A DNA stretch of 64,000 nt. Source: Todiramphus chloris collaris (taxonomy: Eukaryota; Chordata; Aves; Coraciiformes; Alcedinidae). The notes beneath the pieces were generated by a model. The model made no database searches. It was not told where the DNA came from and saw only the letters and a list, made by a program, of their open reading frames with translations. The stretch lies in the NCBI GenBank assembly GCA_025345505.1, contig JANVCC010000130.1, positions 9,324,641-9,388,640 on the forward strand, read 5' to 3'. The position numbers were made by a program, and so were the translations under genes. Shown one piece after another: positions 1-12,309 of this stretch; position 1 is the first letter of the stretch, and each line of letters opens with the position of its first letter.

Positions 1-2393
1 TTCTACAGAACCTTCCAGTGTCGTTAGAGAAATGAAAAAAATATCTCACTGTAAATATTCATCAGTCTGTTATCAGTTTAATATGCTTAAAATCTTCATG
101 GAGTAGTTAGAGGAGTACTAACTCCTTAGAGAAGCACAACTACTGTGCTGGAGTGTTTTTAAAGGGAAAATTTTGAAGCTCAGGAATGTGAATAATGCCA
201 TCATATTTTTGTGGCTAAACAACTAGTCTGAAGGAGGTTAATTTTTGTTTTTCTGGAGTGAACTAACTGAACTTTTCACTAGAAATTGTTTACCAAAATC
301 TGTGAAAAAAATAAAAACAATTATATGTTTGAGTACTTTGTAATATATAGGTGGAAGAAAAAGTTAGAAGAAACTAATTTCATTAACTGTTATAAATTAT
401 TTGTTCTTCTCTTGCCAATGGACTGCTTATCCTGCATCAGTTTTTAGGCCAAATCTTCATACTATGACTTAATACTATAAGGAAGAGAGGCTCCAGGCAA
501 AAATGTATTTCTTGGAGAAACTTCAGAATGCAACCTTCTGCAATGGAAGCAAGAATAAGACAAAACAAACATGATGTAGCTTGTCATACTACAGAAACTG
601 TTCTTTGGGGAAGTTTTCTTTGCAAACAAAAACAACGTGAAATTAATTTTTCTGGTACTTACACTTTTCCTTGCCTCTGTTTTGTGTTCTATTTTATCCA
701 GTCACTATTTTAAGTTATGTTTTTTTGATGGTTTATCAGTGTAGTTGTTAACATTTCCAATCCTTTGGATATTTAGGTTGTTCAGAGAAAGCTGTATTGA
801 TCTTGAACTTTTGCTAGCTTCTTTCAGAGCCAAGATGTTCCAAAGCTGTGTAGGGTACCAGTATTCCAGTGACTGCATCAGTCAATGCCCTTCAGTATAC
901 CCTCCTAGAAAGTCTACATGCATCCTGGCCCTAAGATGCTTATTTACTGAGGGAAAAAATTTATCATCCTTGCCAGAAGAGTTTCATTCTTATACATTTA
1001 ATTTTTTTTAAATTAATAAAAATAGCCACCATATCAAGTTTATCCTTACCATAAATCAAGGTATTTTTCATAGACTTACATGAAGTACAAATTTTGGACC
1101 ATACATTTAAAGTAATTTATCTCTGATTTGTACTTACAGTGTAGTGTTGTAAGGAAAGAGATCTGTACAAATGAGCTGCATCTTCCTAACCATGCAAATG
1201 AGTTGTACCACCCTGAGGGAAAAAAAAACCAAAACAAAACCCAAAACTATTAAAGAAGCAGTCTCGTTATTTCTTTCATTCTCATTTGCTTTTTTACCCC
1301 ACTAAAACTTCTATTGAAGAACAGCAAAAGATTTGTCCATAAAATCCAAATTATTATTAAAAAAAGAAAAAGAAAAAAAAAAAAAGAGCCAAAAAAGTCT
1401 TTAAAAAACCTCCTAGGCACAGAGTTTATTTTGTTTTATTTAAAACATATATGATAAAGTGACAGAAACAGTAGTGCTTGATTGGTCTTGACATGAAGCT
1501 CCCAGCTGCCCAAAACATTATGGTAGGCTGACTGTCTCCTTCTGATTAGATCTGACAGATTATTAGAATAGTATTATTAGGTCGACTGTGAAAGTAGGAA
1601 CTGACACACAATTTCACTGTATAGGAGGACATCACATCATCTATTGCATGATGCTTGATTCTATTAGTATGATTTTTCTCTTTTCTACGCATCTTTTTTC
1701 TCCTACCTTTTGTTTTGTTTTGTTTCCCTGATACACCCTGAGAATTTGTGATATAAGTTGTGTATGCTTAACATATGTTAGCAAGCTGTCAGCTGACGAG
1801 GTAACATCTTGGTCATGAGTATCACTATCACTATGAGATGTAGAGGGGCACTGAACAATGTCATCCCATTTCCTGTGGTCCACCTATGAGGTTCATTTTA
1901 TATCTACTGCAAAGAGCAAAGTAATCTGAAAGACTAAAGGAAACAAATAAGAATAGCAGCAGAGCCTTATTTTGTTACGTGTAAGAACCCTGGCAGTTGT
2001 GACAGGTATTAAGCTCCCATTTCCACTCACTGATAAAGCAAGTAAATAGATGCACTAGGCCTTTAAAACAAATCATACATTTTACATACATGTAAAAAAG
2101 CACCGAGAGAAGCAATGTAAGTGTATCTTTTATGCTCTGAACAACCTTTTTCCATGTATTCAACATCTAATACAACCGCCATGGCAATTAAGGGAATGAT
2201 AGCTATGTGGAATGATGATAGTGATACAGGACAATCAGGAAGCTTGCTGTAGCTGCACACCTTTCATGTTGCTTAACCTGATTTTTCCTCCCAGCACTTA
2301 CTTTTTCAATGTTAACCCCCAAGTTTGTTCAAACTGCCACCCCTTCCAATGGGTTGGGCTGGCAGTGATCATTACTGTAAAAGTTGCTTAACG
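1..2393. other. Unique AT-rich non-coding stretch
   Basis: I see no recognisable gene, RNA gene or dated repeat here. Open frames are short (88 codons or fewer), overlap on both strands and show no domain. An A-rich run with G interruptions lies at about 1361-1385. Coding potential cannot be excluded without alignment to other birds. Confidence 0.6.
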
Positions 2394-2464
2394 CTTCTTT
2401 AAGCAAACTTGCTTATAACCCTTCTTTAAGCAAACTTGCTTATAACCCTTCTTTAACCAAAACT
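2394..2464. repeat. 27-bp tandem repeat, 2.6 copies
   Basis: Two identical 27-bp units sit at 2394-2420 and 2421-2447, followed by a partial and diverged third at 2448-2464. Each full unit contains AAGCAAACTTGCTT, a 6-bp inverted repeat (AAGCAA/TTGCTT) around two bases. The perfect identity of the first two units suggests a recent duplication. No gene is attached. Confidence 0.9.
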
Positions 2465-2940
2465 CTACTGCTGAACAGAAACAAAATGCTGTTCTGCATA
2501 GCAATGAGTCAAGCATCATGTGGAAAGAAATTGGATGTTATCAGGCAGTGAAGGTTATACAATAAAACATAGGGACAAACGGACTGAATTACAATTTGCG
2601 TTGTGAATTTGCCACTTCAATGAAACTCTTTTGATGTGCTTTTACATGCCGCATTTGTACGTGTGGGATGGTACAATGTGCAGGATGGGCATATTTAAAT
2701 GTGTATCTTATTTTAAAACAACAATAAAGGAAATGTTAAATCGCCGCAGAGAAATGCTTCCTATCTTTTTATAAGAATGTATAGCACTTGACTTTGGCTT
2801 TGCAGTTCCCCGAGTGTGACTGTGGCTGCAAAAATATGAGAATCACAAAGAAAATACATGAGAGTGGCATAAAAATTCTGTGATCTGAATTATTTGTCCA
2901 TAGCGGTTCCACTTATTAATAACAAGTTAACTTGAATGTG
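2465..2940. other. Unique non-coding stretch
   Basis: Nothing recognisable is seen between the tandem repeat and the CR1-like remnant. The base composition is that of the surrounding unique DNA. Confidence 0.55.
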
Positions 2941-2990
2941 AGGCAAGGGATGGATTAGATGACCTCCCTAACCAATTTTCTGTTATTTTA
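2941..2990 (+). mobile_element. Degraded CR1-like LINE 3' remnant (tentative)
   Basis: The string GGATTAGATGACCTCC, after a GGCAAGGGAT-type stretch, matches the segment just upstream of CR1 3' tails (compare the clear copies at 36615-36841 and 43670-43873). No octamer tail remains. It is about 50 bp and heavily diverged, so it would be an older insertion if real. Chance resemblance is possible. Confidence 0.4.
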
Positions 2991-3066
2991 AAACCTGCTA
3001 TCAAAATCTCTATTGTGCACCAAAGTACTGTATGTTTTATATGCAAATATTTTGCCTGCAGGATTT

Positions 3067-3160
3067 CTACAGCTCAGTTTCGCTCACTGCTGAGCTGTAG
3101 CTCTTCTCCCATGTTTATCAGAATGGGCTCTTAGAAAAGAGCTTCAGCTGAGAAAAGCTC
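3067..3160. repeat. Cluster of short inverted repeats (hairpins)
   Basis: A perfect 11-bp inverted repeat (CTACAGCTCAG at 3067-3077, CTGAGCTGTAG at 3090-3100) encloses a 12-base loop. It is followed by GCTCTT/AAGAGC (3127-3132 and 3137-3142) and GAGCTT/AAGCTC (3139-3144 and 3155-3160). AGCTCAG/CTGAGCT-type words recur through the block. No transcript or known element is implied. Confidence 0.7.
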
Positions 3161-3649
3161 CTGAGCTAGAATGGGGTATAATGCAGTAGGTCATTGAAAA
3201 AAACTCTTGCTGCATTTCATTTCACTGACAGTTTTGGGCATCGTTCCTCTAATTTAAAACACAAGGTTCTATTCCTTTTCTATAGCACTGAAGTATGGTT
3301 TGGGAAATCAAAGCAGCAACATAATAACTAATGATTAGTGATTACATATAACCTGGTTTCTCATTTAGTTCAAAGCCTTTCATAGGTGTCCTGGTTTTGT
3401 CTGGGATAGAGTTAATTTTCTTCCTAGTACCTAGTACAGTCCTTTGTTTTGGATTTAGTGTGAGAATAATGTTGGTAACACACTGATGTTTGAGTTGTTG
3501 CTAAATAGCAGTTACCCTAACTTAAGGATTTTTCAGTTTTCCATGCTCTGCCAGCGAGCAGGTGCATAAGAAGCTGGGACAAATCATGGCCAGGAACGCT
3601 GATGCAAACTAGCTGAAGGGATATTCTACACCACAGAACATCACACTCA

Positions 3650-3659
3650 GTATATAAAC
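3650..3659 (+). promoter_or_regulatory. TATA box of the solo LTR
   Basis: TATATAAA at 3651-3658 lies in the expected U3 position of the LTR, about 60 bp upstream of the nested CR1. Whether it still drives transcription is unknown. The CR1 would lie within the early transcribed region. Confidence 0.55.
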
Positions 3660-3718
3660 CAGGGGGAGTTGGCTGGGGCTGTGGAACAATTCTTGGGGAC
3701 TGGCTGGCCATTGGTCAT

Positions 3719-3967
3719 GGTCTCAAGTTGTGTCAGGGGAGGTTTAGATTAGATATTAGGAGGAAATTCTTCACTGAGAGGGTAGTTAGACACTGGAACA
3801 GGCTGTCCAGAGAGGTGGTGGAGTCACTATCCCTGGAGGTGTTTAAAGAACGAATAGATGTGGAGCTTCAGGATATGGTGTAGTGGTTGAGAAATGCTAG
3901 TACAAAGGCTGGACTTGATGACCCTGGAGGTCCTTTCTAACCATAATGATTCTATGATTCTATGATA
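3719..3967 (+). mobile_element. CR1 LINE 3' end nested in the solo LTR
   Basis: A 5'-truncated CR1 contains the conserved blocks ACTGGAACAGGCTGTCCAGA and GTCACTATCCCTGGAGGTGT and ends in the octamer tail TGATTCTATGATTCTATGAT (to about 3966). LTR sequence resumes at once with GGGTGGTGAGCAATTGC. The nesting order shows that CR1 was active after the LTR inserted. Only the 3' untranslated end and the last codons are present. Confidence 0.9.
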
Positions 3968-4249
3968 GGGGGTGGTGAGCAATTGCATTGTGCAGCAATT
4001 GTCTTGTGGGGTTTTTTTTTCTCTTTTAATAAGATTCCTTTTGATTCTAATAATTATTAGTATATATATTTTATTATGACTGTAAATTTTTTTTGTTTTA
4101 TTTTTTTTTAGTTATCCAACTGTTCTTATCTTAGTCCATGAGTTTTGCTTTTGTTTGATTCTCTTTGCCATCCCACTGGGAGGGGAGAGAAGTGAGTGAG
4201 CAGCTGTGTGGTGCTTAGTTGCTGGATGAGGTTAAACTGTGGCAATAGG

Positions 4250-5236
4250 ACAGAAGTATCAGAAGATAGGTATAAATATCATCTTTACAAATGTCACTTC
4301 CTTTGTGTCTTCACATCTATCATCTCACATCAAGAATGACATTTTTTAGTGGCTAATTAGACCATTCACTCATGAAATCTTTTAGCACTAGAGTTACAAC
4401 ACCTTTAGTTAGTAGAATTTCCTTCCAAGAAATATTGTGAAATCAAGAGCTGCCACAGTCCAGAGCAATGCAGTTTTATCCATATACCATGGTTCCACAG
4501 GATCTCATTTAACGTCTGCTACAGCCAGTGTAAAGATTGCTAGTCTCCTATGGAGGCGTTCAGGCCTTTAATATGTATATTAGTCTTTTCCATGTCTAGA
4601 TGCATTTCAATGACAAATGACAATGACACAGAGTTAGTGCCCTGATTTCTCCCTGTGGAGTGAACCTGCAGTACCTCTTGTGGTAAAGTGAGAAAGCAAG
4701 CAATGTCCTGGGCATTGTTGTGAAGCGAATCCAGACATGGGACTTTGAAGGACCTTACATTTTTCAGCATATATTTAGTCTTTTAATGTCTAACACTCTA
4801 ATCCTATGTATTCTTTTTTAATTACAGTGATAGAAAACCAAAATCACTTCTTGTTTGAAAATAAAGTTTTCTATCATCCCTACTACACAGGCCATTTCCT
4901 TGCAGGACAGCTCTGTTTACTTCAGATTGCAATAGTTTTGCTATAATAATTTTGCTACATCCAGTCCCTACTGGAGAGGAATAGTGAGGCAGAATCTCTT
5001 TCATCACTGAATATTAGTGGTATATGGAAAAGAAGAAAACATAAAATGAAGGTTAAAGATAAATACAAAAGCAGCGACAAAAAAGTTCTCTTCATGAGTG
5101 AGAATATTATCCTAGTCCTATTTTTTAGGTTGATTTCTGGGTGTTGGTTCTGCAGGAACAAATTGGCAGAGCATTCATTTCAACAAAAGCAGTCTGAGAC
5201 AGGTCTGGGGGTCCATGCTCTGCAGTGCCCAGAGCC
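4250..5236. other. Unique non-coding stretch
   Basis: I see nothing recognisable. Small overlapping open frames on both strands (up to about 89 codons around 4.8-5.3 kb) lack domain features. Confidence 0.55.
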
Positions 5237-5287
5237 CTTGACAATTCATTGGTCAAGCCCTCAGCACCCTTCACACGTGCTGAGGGC
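5237..5287. repeat. Two adjacent hairpins
   Basis: CTTGAC (5237-5242) pairs with GTCAAG (5252-5257). Immediately after it, GCCCTCAGCAC (5257-5267) pairs perfectly over 11 bp with GTGCTGAGGGC (5277-5287) around a 9-base loop. The stems share base 5257, so the two folds would compete or stack. The surrounding 150 bp are more GC-rich than the region. Confidence 0.7.
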
Positions 5288-6210
5288 AGTGGCAAGAGGA
5301 GGGATTTTCCTGTGAGGAGATGCTCACTGCTGCCTCCTCTCAATACCCATCCTTCCAACTTTGGCTGCTTATCTCCTCCCTCTCTATCAAAACCGAGGTG
5401 AGTCGTGTATGGGAGAGAACAACAAAGTAATGTTCATGGATGTGAATGTGTCTGGGGTCATCAACATAATCTGTTGTCCATTGCTTCAGTTCCTCAGTTG
5501 AGAATGACTGCTGGCATCTGAGATCTTAAACACTCTGCAGAAGTCCACAGGAGATTCAGATACTGCGGGTATCTCTTAAATTGTGCATGTACTCAGCAGT
5601 TCTGGGTTATCATTCAATATTAGTGCATGTCAAGAAGAGGAAGTATGGCAAAGACAAGAATGAGAACAAAGTGGGAAGTCATGAGCTCTGATTTTGAAGA
5701 TATGGAAAGTCATTCTATGTTAATATTCCCATCAGCATAATAACTTACTGGCTCAGAGATCCACCATGATGTTGCAGTGATTAGTTAATATCTGAGTTAA
5801 GCTCTTTGCATTTGCAAGTTCTTATTCATCACTCTGTCCCACCAGTTTTGAGTTGGTGCTAAGAATCACTGACGGGTGCTATAAAAGTGATCAATATCAC
5901 TATTAAAACATCAAGATTCTTCAAGCAATCACTCAAAGAGGATGAATATCTACAAAAATGTTAGGATCAAAATAGTTAATGGAGTGGATAAATTATTCAA
6001 AGATGCTGGCAATGATGTTCTTCTGTTAATTAATAAGCTGTGTCTAGGGACTTACAATTGTCTTTCAGAGTGAGGTCTACTTTCAGTTGATGCTAAAATG
6101 TTGTTACAGAATGGTTTGTCTTATGAAATGTTTCATAAGAATATTTCAGTTTTCATGGACCATATACATTGATCCTTTGGGGAAAAAAAAGAGAAATGTA
6201 TTATTTGACT
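5288..6210. other. Unique non-coding stretch
   Basis: No gene or dated repeat is recognised between the hairpins and the poly-G tract. Confidence 0.55.
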
Positions 6211-6235
6211 GGGGGGGGGGGGTGGGGGGGGTGGG
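6211..6235 (+). repeat. Poly-G tract, potential G-quadruplex
   Basis: Runs of 12, 8 and 3 G are separated by single T bases. Such tracts can form G-quadruplexes on this strand and are prone to length error in sequencing, so the exact length should be treated with caution. Confidence 0.85.
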
Positions 6236-9200
6236 TTTATTTTGTGTTTTGGTTTTTTTTGAGAAAAGAGGCGAGAAGGCAGAGGCAAATTCACATATTA
6301 TTCAGTGTAAATCACCTGTCACTGGATGACTTCTGCAGGATCTAGTTGATGCTTTGCCAGTCCGTGACTGAAGTACAGAAGACCTTGTGACTGGGGAAGA
6401 CACTCTTGGCCAAGAGCAGAGCACTGCTGCCATTGTGGCTCTGTTGTAGGTTTGTCCCTTATGTTTCCTATTAACTGTTAAAAATGAGACAAAAGCAGGC
6501 AAATGTGTCCATGTCACTGGTGTTGGCAGCTGCACCACTGAGTGGCTTCTGAAGAGAATCAAGGAAGAAATTCACCCAGAGCCTGCAGCATTTCTTTTCT
6601 TCAGGCTTAACCAGAAGAAAATACTTAGTTTTCTTAACAGACCATGCCTCTTCCAGCAAATCTGTCCAGGATGGTATGCAGGGACATCAAAAGAGAAAAC
6701 TGAAATCCTTCTAGAAATGAACAGTTCTCTGGACAAAGATCCTTGTTTTGGTTCCGTCTCCTGCCATTTTAGCACACAGTTACAGGAGACATGGAAAAGT
6801 ATGGGCAGAAAAGGACAAGTTTCTGATCCAAGTTCCGATGATAACAACAACAAAGAAACGGCTTGTCATGAAATGACCATGGAAAGACCTCACTAACACC
6901 AGTCACCACTGAAAAGATATGTTTATGTTCTGCATTACCTTTTATGTAAAAGAGGAAGGTGTGATAAAAAAATATGTGACTTCATGTGATCACTTTGTGC
7001 AGTACAAGGTCAACTTTTAGTATGTTTTGTTTTTTTATTGGGAAATGATAACATAGTCATTGATTAATGTGAAATCTTGCAAAATTATACTTCGAAAAAG
7101 AGAGAAAGCTTGTATATACTTCAAACTGCCATGGAAATGAATGTATTAAAAATATTTTCCCTTTATTTTAAGAGAAGCTATGGTAAAAGTTGTAATATAT
7201 TACCCTGTAACTCTGCTAGTCATTCTCAACACACCACCTACACTAAATGTATTAATAACTTCCCTAAGGTGAGTGTCATGCAGAGCACAGATGAATGTTA
7301 TTGATGTTTTCAATTTTTAAGGCTTCCTAGTCAGATTGGCTGAAATGTTTGCTTCTTATTTTCATGATATTAATTTTGCATGTTTCTCACTGTCAATATG
7401 TACCAGGTTAAGGCTCCAAAACATTCTTAAGAACCAATGTTGAGTCTTCAAATAACACATGTTTTATTTTAAAATTAAATCTGGATTATCTTATATTTCT
7501 AGAGATATCCCCCAAACCACAGAGTTACAAAAAATTAATCTATAACGTCAGGTAAATATTAACAAAGTTAAATACTGACAATTATTTAATATTTTTAATA
7601 ATTAAAATATATTTGTTTGTTTGCAATTTGAGATAGAAAAATCACTGTTCATTTCCACATTAACTAGATAACTAAGAAGTGTGAATTTCTAGTGCAGCAA
7701 AAGTATCTGTCCTCATGATCCCATGGGTCATAAATGGGAATTAGATAGCATCTTTGAATCGGAATAAATCTGAATAAATTCCTCTAGCTGGCCTTCTCAT
7801 GATGACTCTCTCACTAGGAGAAGCTCCCTTTCTGACTGACATGACTTGTTAGACTTCTTGGAATGACAGTGAAGAATTATTTTCCTTCTGTCTCTGTGCA
7901 TTCTGCTTGGGAAGTGACCTGGTCCTTCGCTTACTTCACTGCTGCCCCAATTAATCCAGACTTCTGGAAATCTTAAATTCCATCACTGTCTCTCATACAC
8001 TTCTTAGCCATCACACTGTTGACCAGAGGCTCACTTAAGTGTGGCAGATATAATTCCCATATAAATTAGCCTATAGTACTTCAGTGGTACTTTTAACAGT
8101 CTAATAACATTTAATACGAATTAAAAAATTCTTATGTCCCAATCACATTATTTCTTGCCAACATGAAGAAAAAGTTTTGGATTGCCTTACTATCTTAGAC
8201 ACTACCACAACTGCCACAACATGAAAAACAGTAAGAAAAAACTAGTTTAACAGCACAAACGATGGTATTCCTATTATGGTCTATGCATTGCAGGTGAGGT
8301 AATATTCTTTTAAGTAACTTGAATCATTTGGGCATAGCATGATAGCATGTGAAAGTTCAATCTCACATGGAAGAAAAAGCAAAATTTATGCAAGAGTGGA
8401 ATATCCGAGGGGAAAATGCTCTAGTGGTTCATGAGGTTAATGACTACTATATAACAGAGAGAGGTTCCTAGGCATTTGAGACTCCAAGACTTACTTCACT
8501 TCCACTGACTGCATGGGGTACCAGCCCAGACTCTGACCAGCAGCTTAAACAGCTTTGCAAGCCCTTTCTCAAACATCCCTGAAATTCAGCAGCTGCAGAC
8601 AAAAGTATTGAAGTTGCTCAGCTGTAGCTTAGCACAGGTTGTGAAAAAATCCTTCTTTCCAGGACATCTCTTGTAAAACTAAAATCAGATTGATGAACAA
8701 AAGCACACAGACTGTAAATATACATGCAAGTTTGCCAAACCAGGTTCCTTTACCACAGTTTGAAATGTTGTCAGGCTTGTCTTAGCTACTTCTCCTCCAA
8801 GATCAGATAAACTGAATACGTAGATTGTCTCAGACAAGCCTGCGGTAGCTGAGCTCCATTTGCTCTGTCTGATGAGCATCTCAGAACATTTCTGCAATAT
8901 GGCTTGCCTGTTGCCTTTGCCAAAATCCCTCCTTTCCGCACTGCTCTAGCATATCACATGATGTCTAGTGCTGCTCTTTGCCACCTTCAGCTGCATTGCA
9001 GCTGTGAGACACGGTGTGGTGATATTATTAATATAATAAATTTTAGAATTACATGATGAAGTGCTTTAATTTCCACCTCAGATCACCTTCTCTCAATCCT
9101 GCCCACTGACTCATCTTTACCCTCTAGCGTTTGAAATCTCTTAATGACTTCAAAGAGAAAAAGGTTTATTTTTTCCCTTTATAGCATGTTGTCCTCCTAG

Positions 9201-12200
9201 ACTTCGAGGCCTTACTGGACCCTTACCTTTTCCTGTGCCATTTCGAAAAAATGTAGACAGACTCTTAATCCCCTTCGTTGGGGAGGTCAGAATGGCTAAC
9301 ATCACAACAGATGAACTAAGCTGTTACAGTCAGGCTCTCCTAAACCATCCAAGCCAAACTTTCTTTTAAATATTCAAAGGCAGTTTCTTTCTGAAAGATT
9401 AGCCTCCTTGATGCTCTGAGGCCTCCACTGCCTCCACTGTACAGAGCTCTAGCACACCATGTCGGCTTTATAGAGTACATAATTCACACCCACCTGAAGC
9501 TTCCAGAGTGATGAAAATGGACCTGTGTCTAAATGTCCCTCGGCTTCGTGTATTTTGGCACTAGAATTGCTTAAATCAATACTGGAACGTTTTAAAAAAC
9601 TACATTTCTTATTAATGATAAAGAAATGCAATGTGTGTTTCGCTTCAGTCTGGATGGTACTGTGTTTCTGTACATGTCCCCCAGACCAGAGTTACAAAAA
9701 ATGAATACATTCAGTTTAAGCATTTCAGGGTCTCAGTTATATTTATTCTCTCTTGTACAGTATATAATGCTCACTTTTAGAAACAAATATTCCCTTGCTT
9801 TGAGAGTTTCTATTGTATGACTGAGGTAAAACAATGGGAGATAGTTGTTTGGGAGTACCCTCCATTAGACATGACTGGTCTGATCCTTTGAAACATCTGT
9901 CTGGATTTGCAAAGGTGATAACACCTACAAGATTGTCCGAACACTGTACACAGATCCTGTGTAAAAATCAAGTCATTAGTAGATATTTGACAATTCAGAA
10001 GCTGTGAAAAATTAGCTGGTACTGTATGCACATACAGTTACAAGGAGAAAGCCCAAGAGCATAACCATTATTTGATTATGACAATTAAAAAGCTGAAGTT
10101 AAAGTTCACCATGCACCTTGCTGAACTTTATTTTGCAAAACCTATTCTCTGTGAGGGCCTATTTTGAATTCTTGCCAGTGTGATCTGAAAATAGCCAGAA
10201 TTGATGACTTTCAGAGCAAGCAGCAAATCTCGTTTGTGTTTCATGTAGACAGCAATGGTTGCTCATATTCATCTTTAGCCATGGCTATGGGCAAGAGAAG
10301 AGATGTAGCTCCTGATATATTTCTATGCTGCATCAATAAATGTATTTTAAAATCATGCCACTGGTACTTTTTTATTATTTTTTTTATAGTACTATAAGCC
10401 AAAACCAATAACAGCTAGTGACTTACTTGGACTATTTATCCACAGAAAAGAATAAAAACCATCAAGCTTTGTGCAAGTTATCTGGACAAGGGATCTGGAA
10501 ATGAGGGATAGTTTCTGCTCATGTCTTTGTCCCTTCCTTGGCCCCAGTGGCCAGGCAGATGGAAGGAGTAAACAAATTTACCTTTTCTCAGCAAGAGCAT
10601 CAGGGCAATCTAAAAAAGCGTTGTTCTCCTGCAAGAACAGTGTTAATTATTACTCTGAGGAATAAAAGGAAATTATGGATTTTAACTGCTTTAGTACCTG
10701 TAGAAGAGAAAGGATCAGATAGTTGTGTCTACGTGTACAATCTACCCTGATAAATATCAAATGAGAGCCCTCAGAGATGAACACTAAAGGGAAGTTTCAG
10801 AAAGCATATGGAATTTTATGTAACATTTATATACATTTAGATGAGGAAAACACTTTCAAAGGAATATACTGGAGTCAGTAAATTCTAAATTCTAACTCAC
10901 TTGCACAGCTTCAATGAATTTGAAGACAGCCATGTGTATCTAAATTTGAGGGTTGAGCCTGGACATATTCCAAGTGATAACTGGTTGTTAAAGGAGAAGT
11001 CTAGCACTAGGCTGATTATTCCTGTTGTCACTATTATCCAGCCTCCAAAAGTCTCTGGGATACACAGCTAAGGAGCTGGTATGAATGAGTCACTGAGGAA
11101 AACTACTAGTCAAAGAAGAAATTTCATTTTGGAATTGTTGATTTTCATTCACTACACCAGCAGGTGTGCCCCATGCAAGGAAGACGCTGTTAATTTAGCA
11201 ATATCAATGTTTCCTTTGCAAAGAGTCCATCTGGCTTCCCATGTGTGTCTGAACCTCCTCAACTGCCCTTTGTTAAGTTTCGGTTTTGTTCTGTACTGAA
11301 GGCAGGCTCTCTGCTTCCACAGTAACACAGCACCATAGTCAGAATTAAAGACTGACTTCTGATAGATTAAAAGCAATTACATAATAAACACAGCTTATAG
11401 CACCCTTTGTAAACAGACAGGGAAATACTGCAGAATGCATGCCCTGTGTGGGAAAGGACTGTTGTTTGACACAGAAAGCAACCATCTGTAGGACAGAAAG
11501 GCCCCATTGCTGCTTCGTTAGTGTGTTACCATGAGGAGACAGTTTAGCCACTCTGCCAATTGCTGTTGCTGTTCAATTAAAGTCTCTGGCTCCAGGTCTA
11601 TCCCGTCATTATCTTTACATATCTTTCTCAGCTAATTCAAACTACTGAAATGGTAAAGACATACCACTGCTGGCAACAATTATTTCTGCTTGGTTTTTTG
11701 TTGTGGTGGTTTTGTTTGTTTGTTTTCTTTCTCTCCATCATCACTTTAACTTTATTGTTTTCTAATAAAATTGAGTTTTAAAGAAATTGCAGGACCCCTG
11801 CATTGCCAGATAATTGTATCTTCCTCAAATTAATAACCAGCTCCAGAGAGTACAATTAGGAATGAGAAGTGTGGCAAAAAACCATGCCTGACTGTGTAGT
11901 TTTTCATTAAATAACTGATAAGAAGTAGGCAACATAATTATTACAAAGCAGCTGGAGTCCTGGTAGGGTCTACTTTATTTTCCACTTTGCAGCCACTACC
12001 ACAAGGAAGCATTACCTGTGCTGTGGGAATTGGAGAGGTATGGCACCATTCTCCTTGGTAAGCTGGTCTTTTCTGTTCAAAAACACTGTAGGAATTATTT
12101 TGAATTGGATAATTTGCATACTGCGTTAAAAGGTTGGCATTGGCCCTGTTTAGCTGTCATTTTTTGGTTGTGATGAGTACAAGAAAGGAAAGTCTGAAAA

Positions 12201-12309
12201 ATCTGTAAGCTGTTACCTTCTCATTGCACATGTAGACATGAGAGACAGACTAGAAACAGGCAAATGATCTTTTAAATACATATATATGTACATTGTCCTT
12301 ATTTTCAGG
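6236..12309. other. Long unique AT-rich stretch without recognised genes
   Basis: Six kilobases contain no CR1, LTR or RNA gene that I can recognise. All open frames are below about 95 codons, and none has a signal peptide plus domain, zinc-finger, homeobox or other familiar motif. AT-only patches occur near 7.55-7.62 kb. Conserved non-coding elements could be present but cannot be seen without alignment. Confidence 0.55.

Larger units (their letters stand above)
3387..4244 (+). mobile_element. Solo LTR, avian ERVL-like, with a nested CR1
   Basis: The element starts TGTCCTGG and ends GGCA. It is flanked by a perfect 5-bp direct repeat ATAGG (3382-3386 and 4245-4249), which fits integration by a class III (ERVL-type) retrovirus. 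A TATA box (TATATAAA, 3651-3658) sits in the middle. No gag, pol or env sequence adjoins it, so it is a solo LTR left by LTR-LTR recombination. About 250 bp at 3719-3967 are a younger CR1; without it the LTR is about 610 bp. A relative at 43399-44182 shares the first third and the last 60 bp. The orientation is inferred from the TATA box and the TG/CA ends. The subfamily name is not assigned. Confidence 0.85.

Noticed and set aside
528-1011. Two short plus-strand open frames (61 and 88 codons)
   Set aside because: No domain, no upstream signals, and similar frames arise by chance throughout this AT-rich DNA.
3067-3100. microRNA precursor
   Set aside because: The stem is only 11 bp, too short for a normal precursor of about 60-80 nt.
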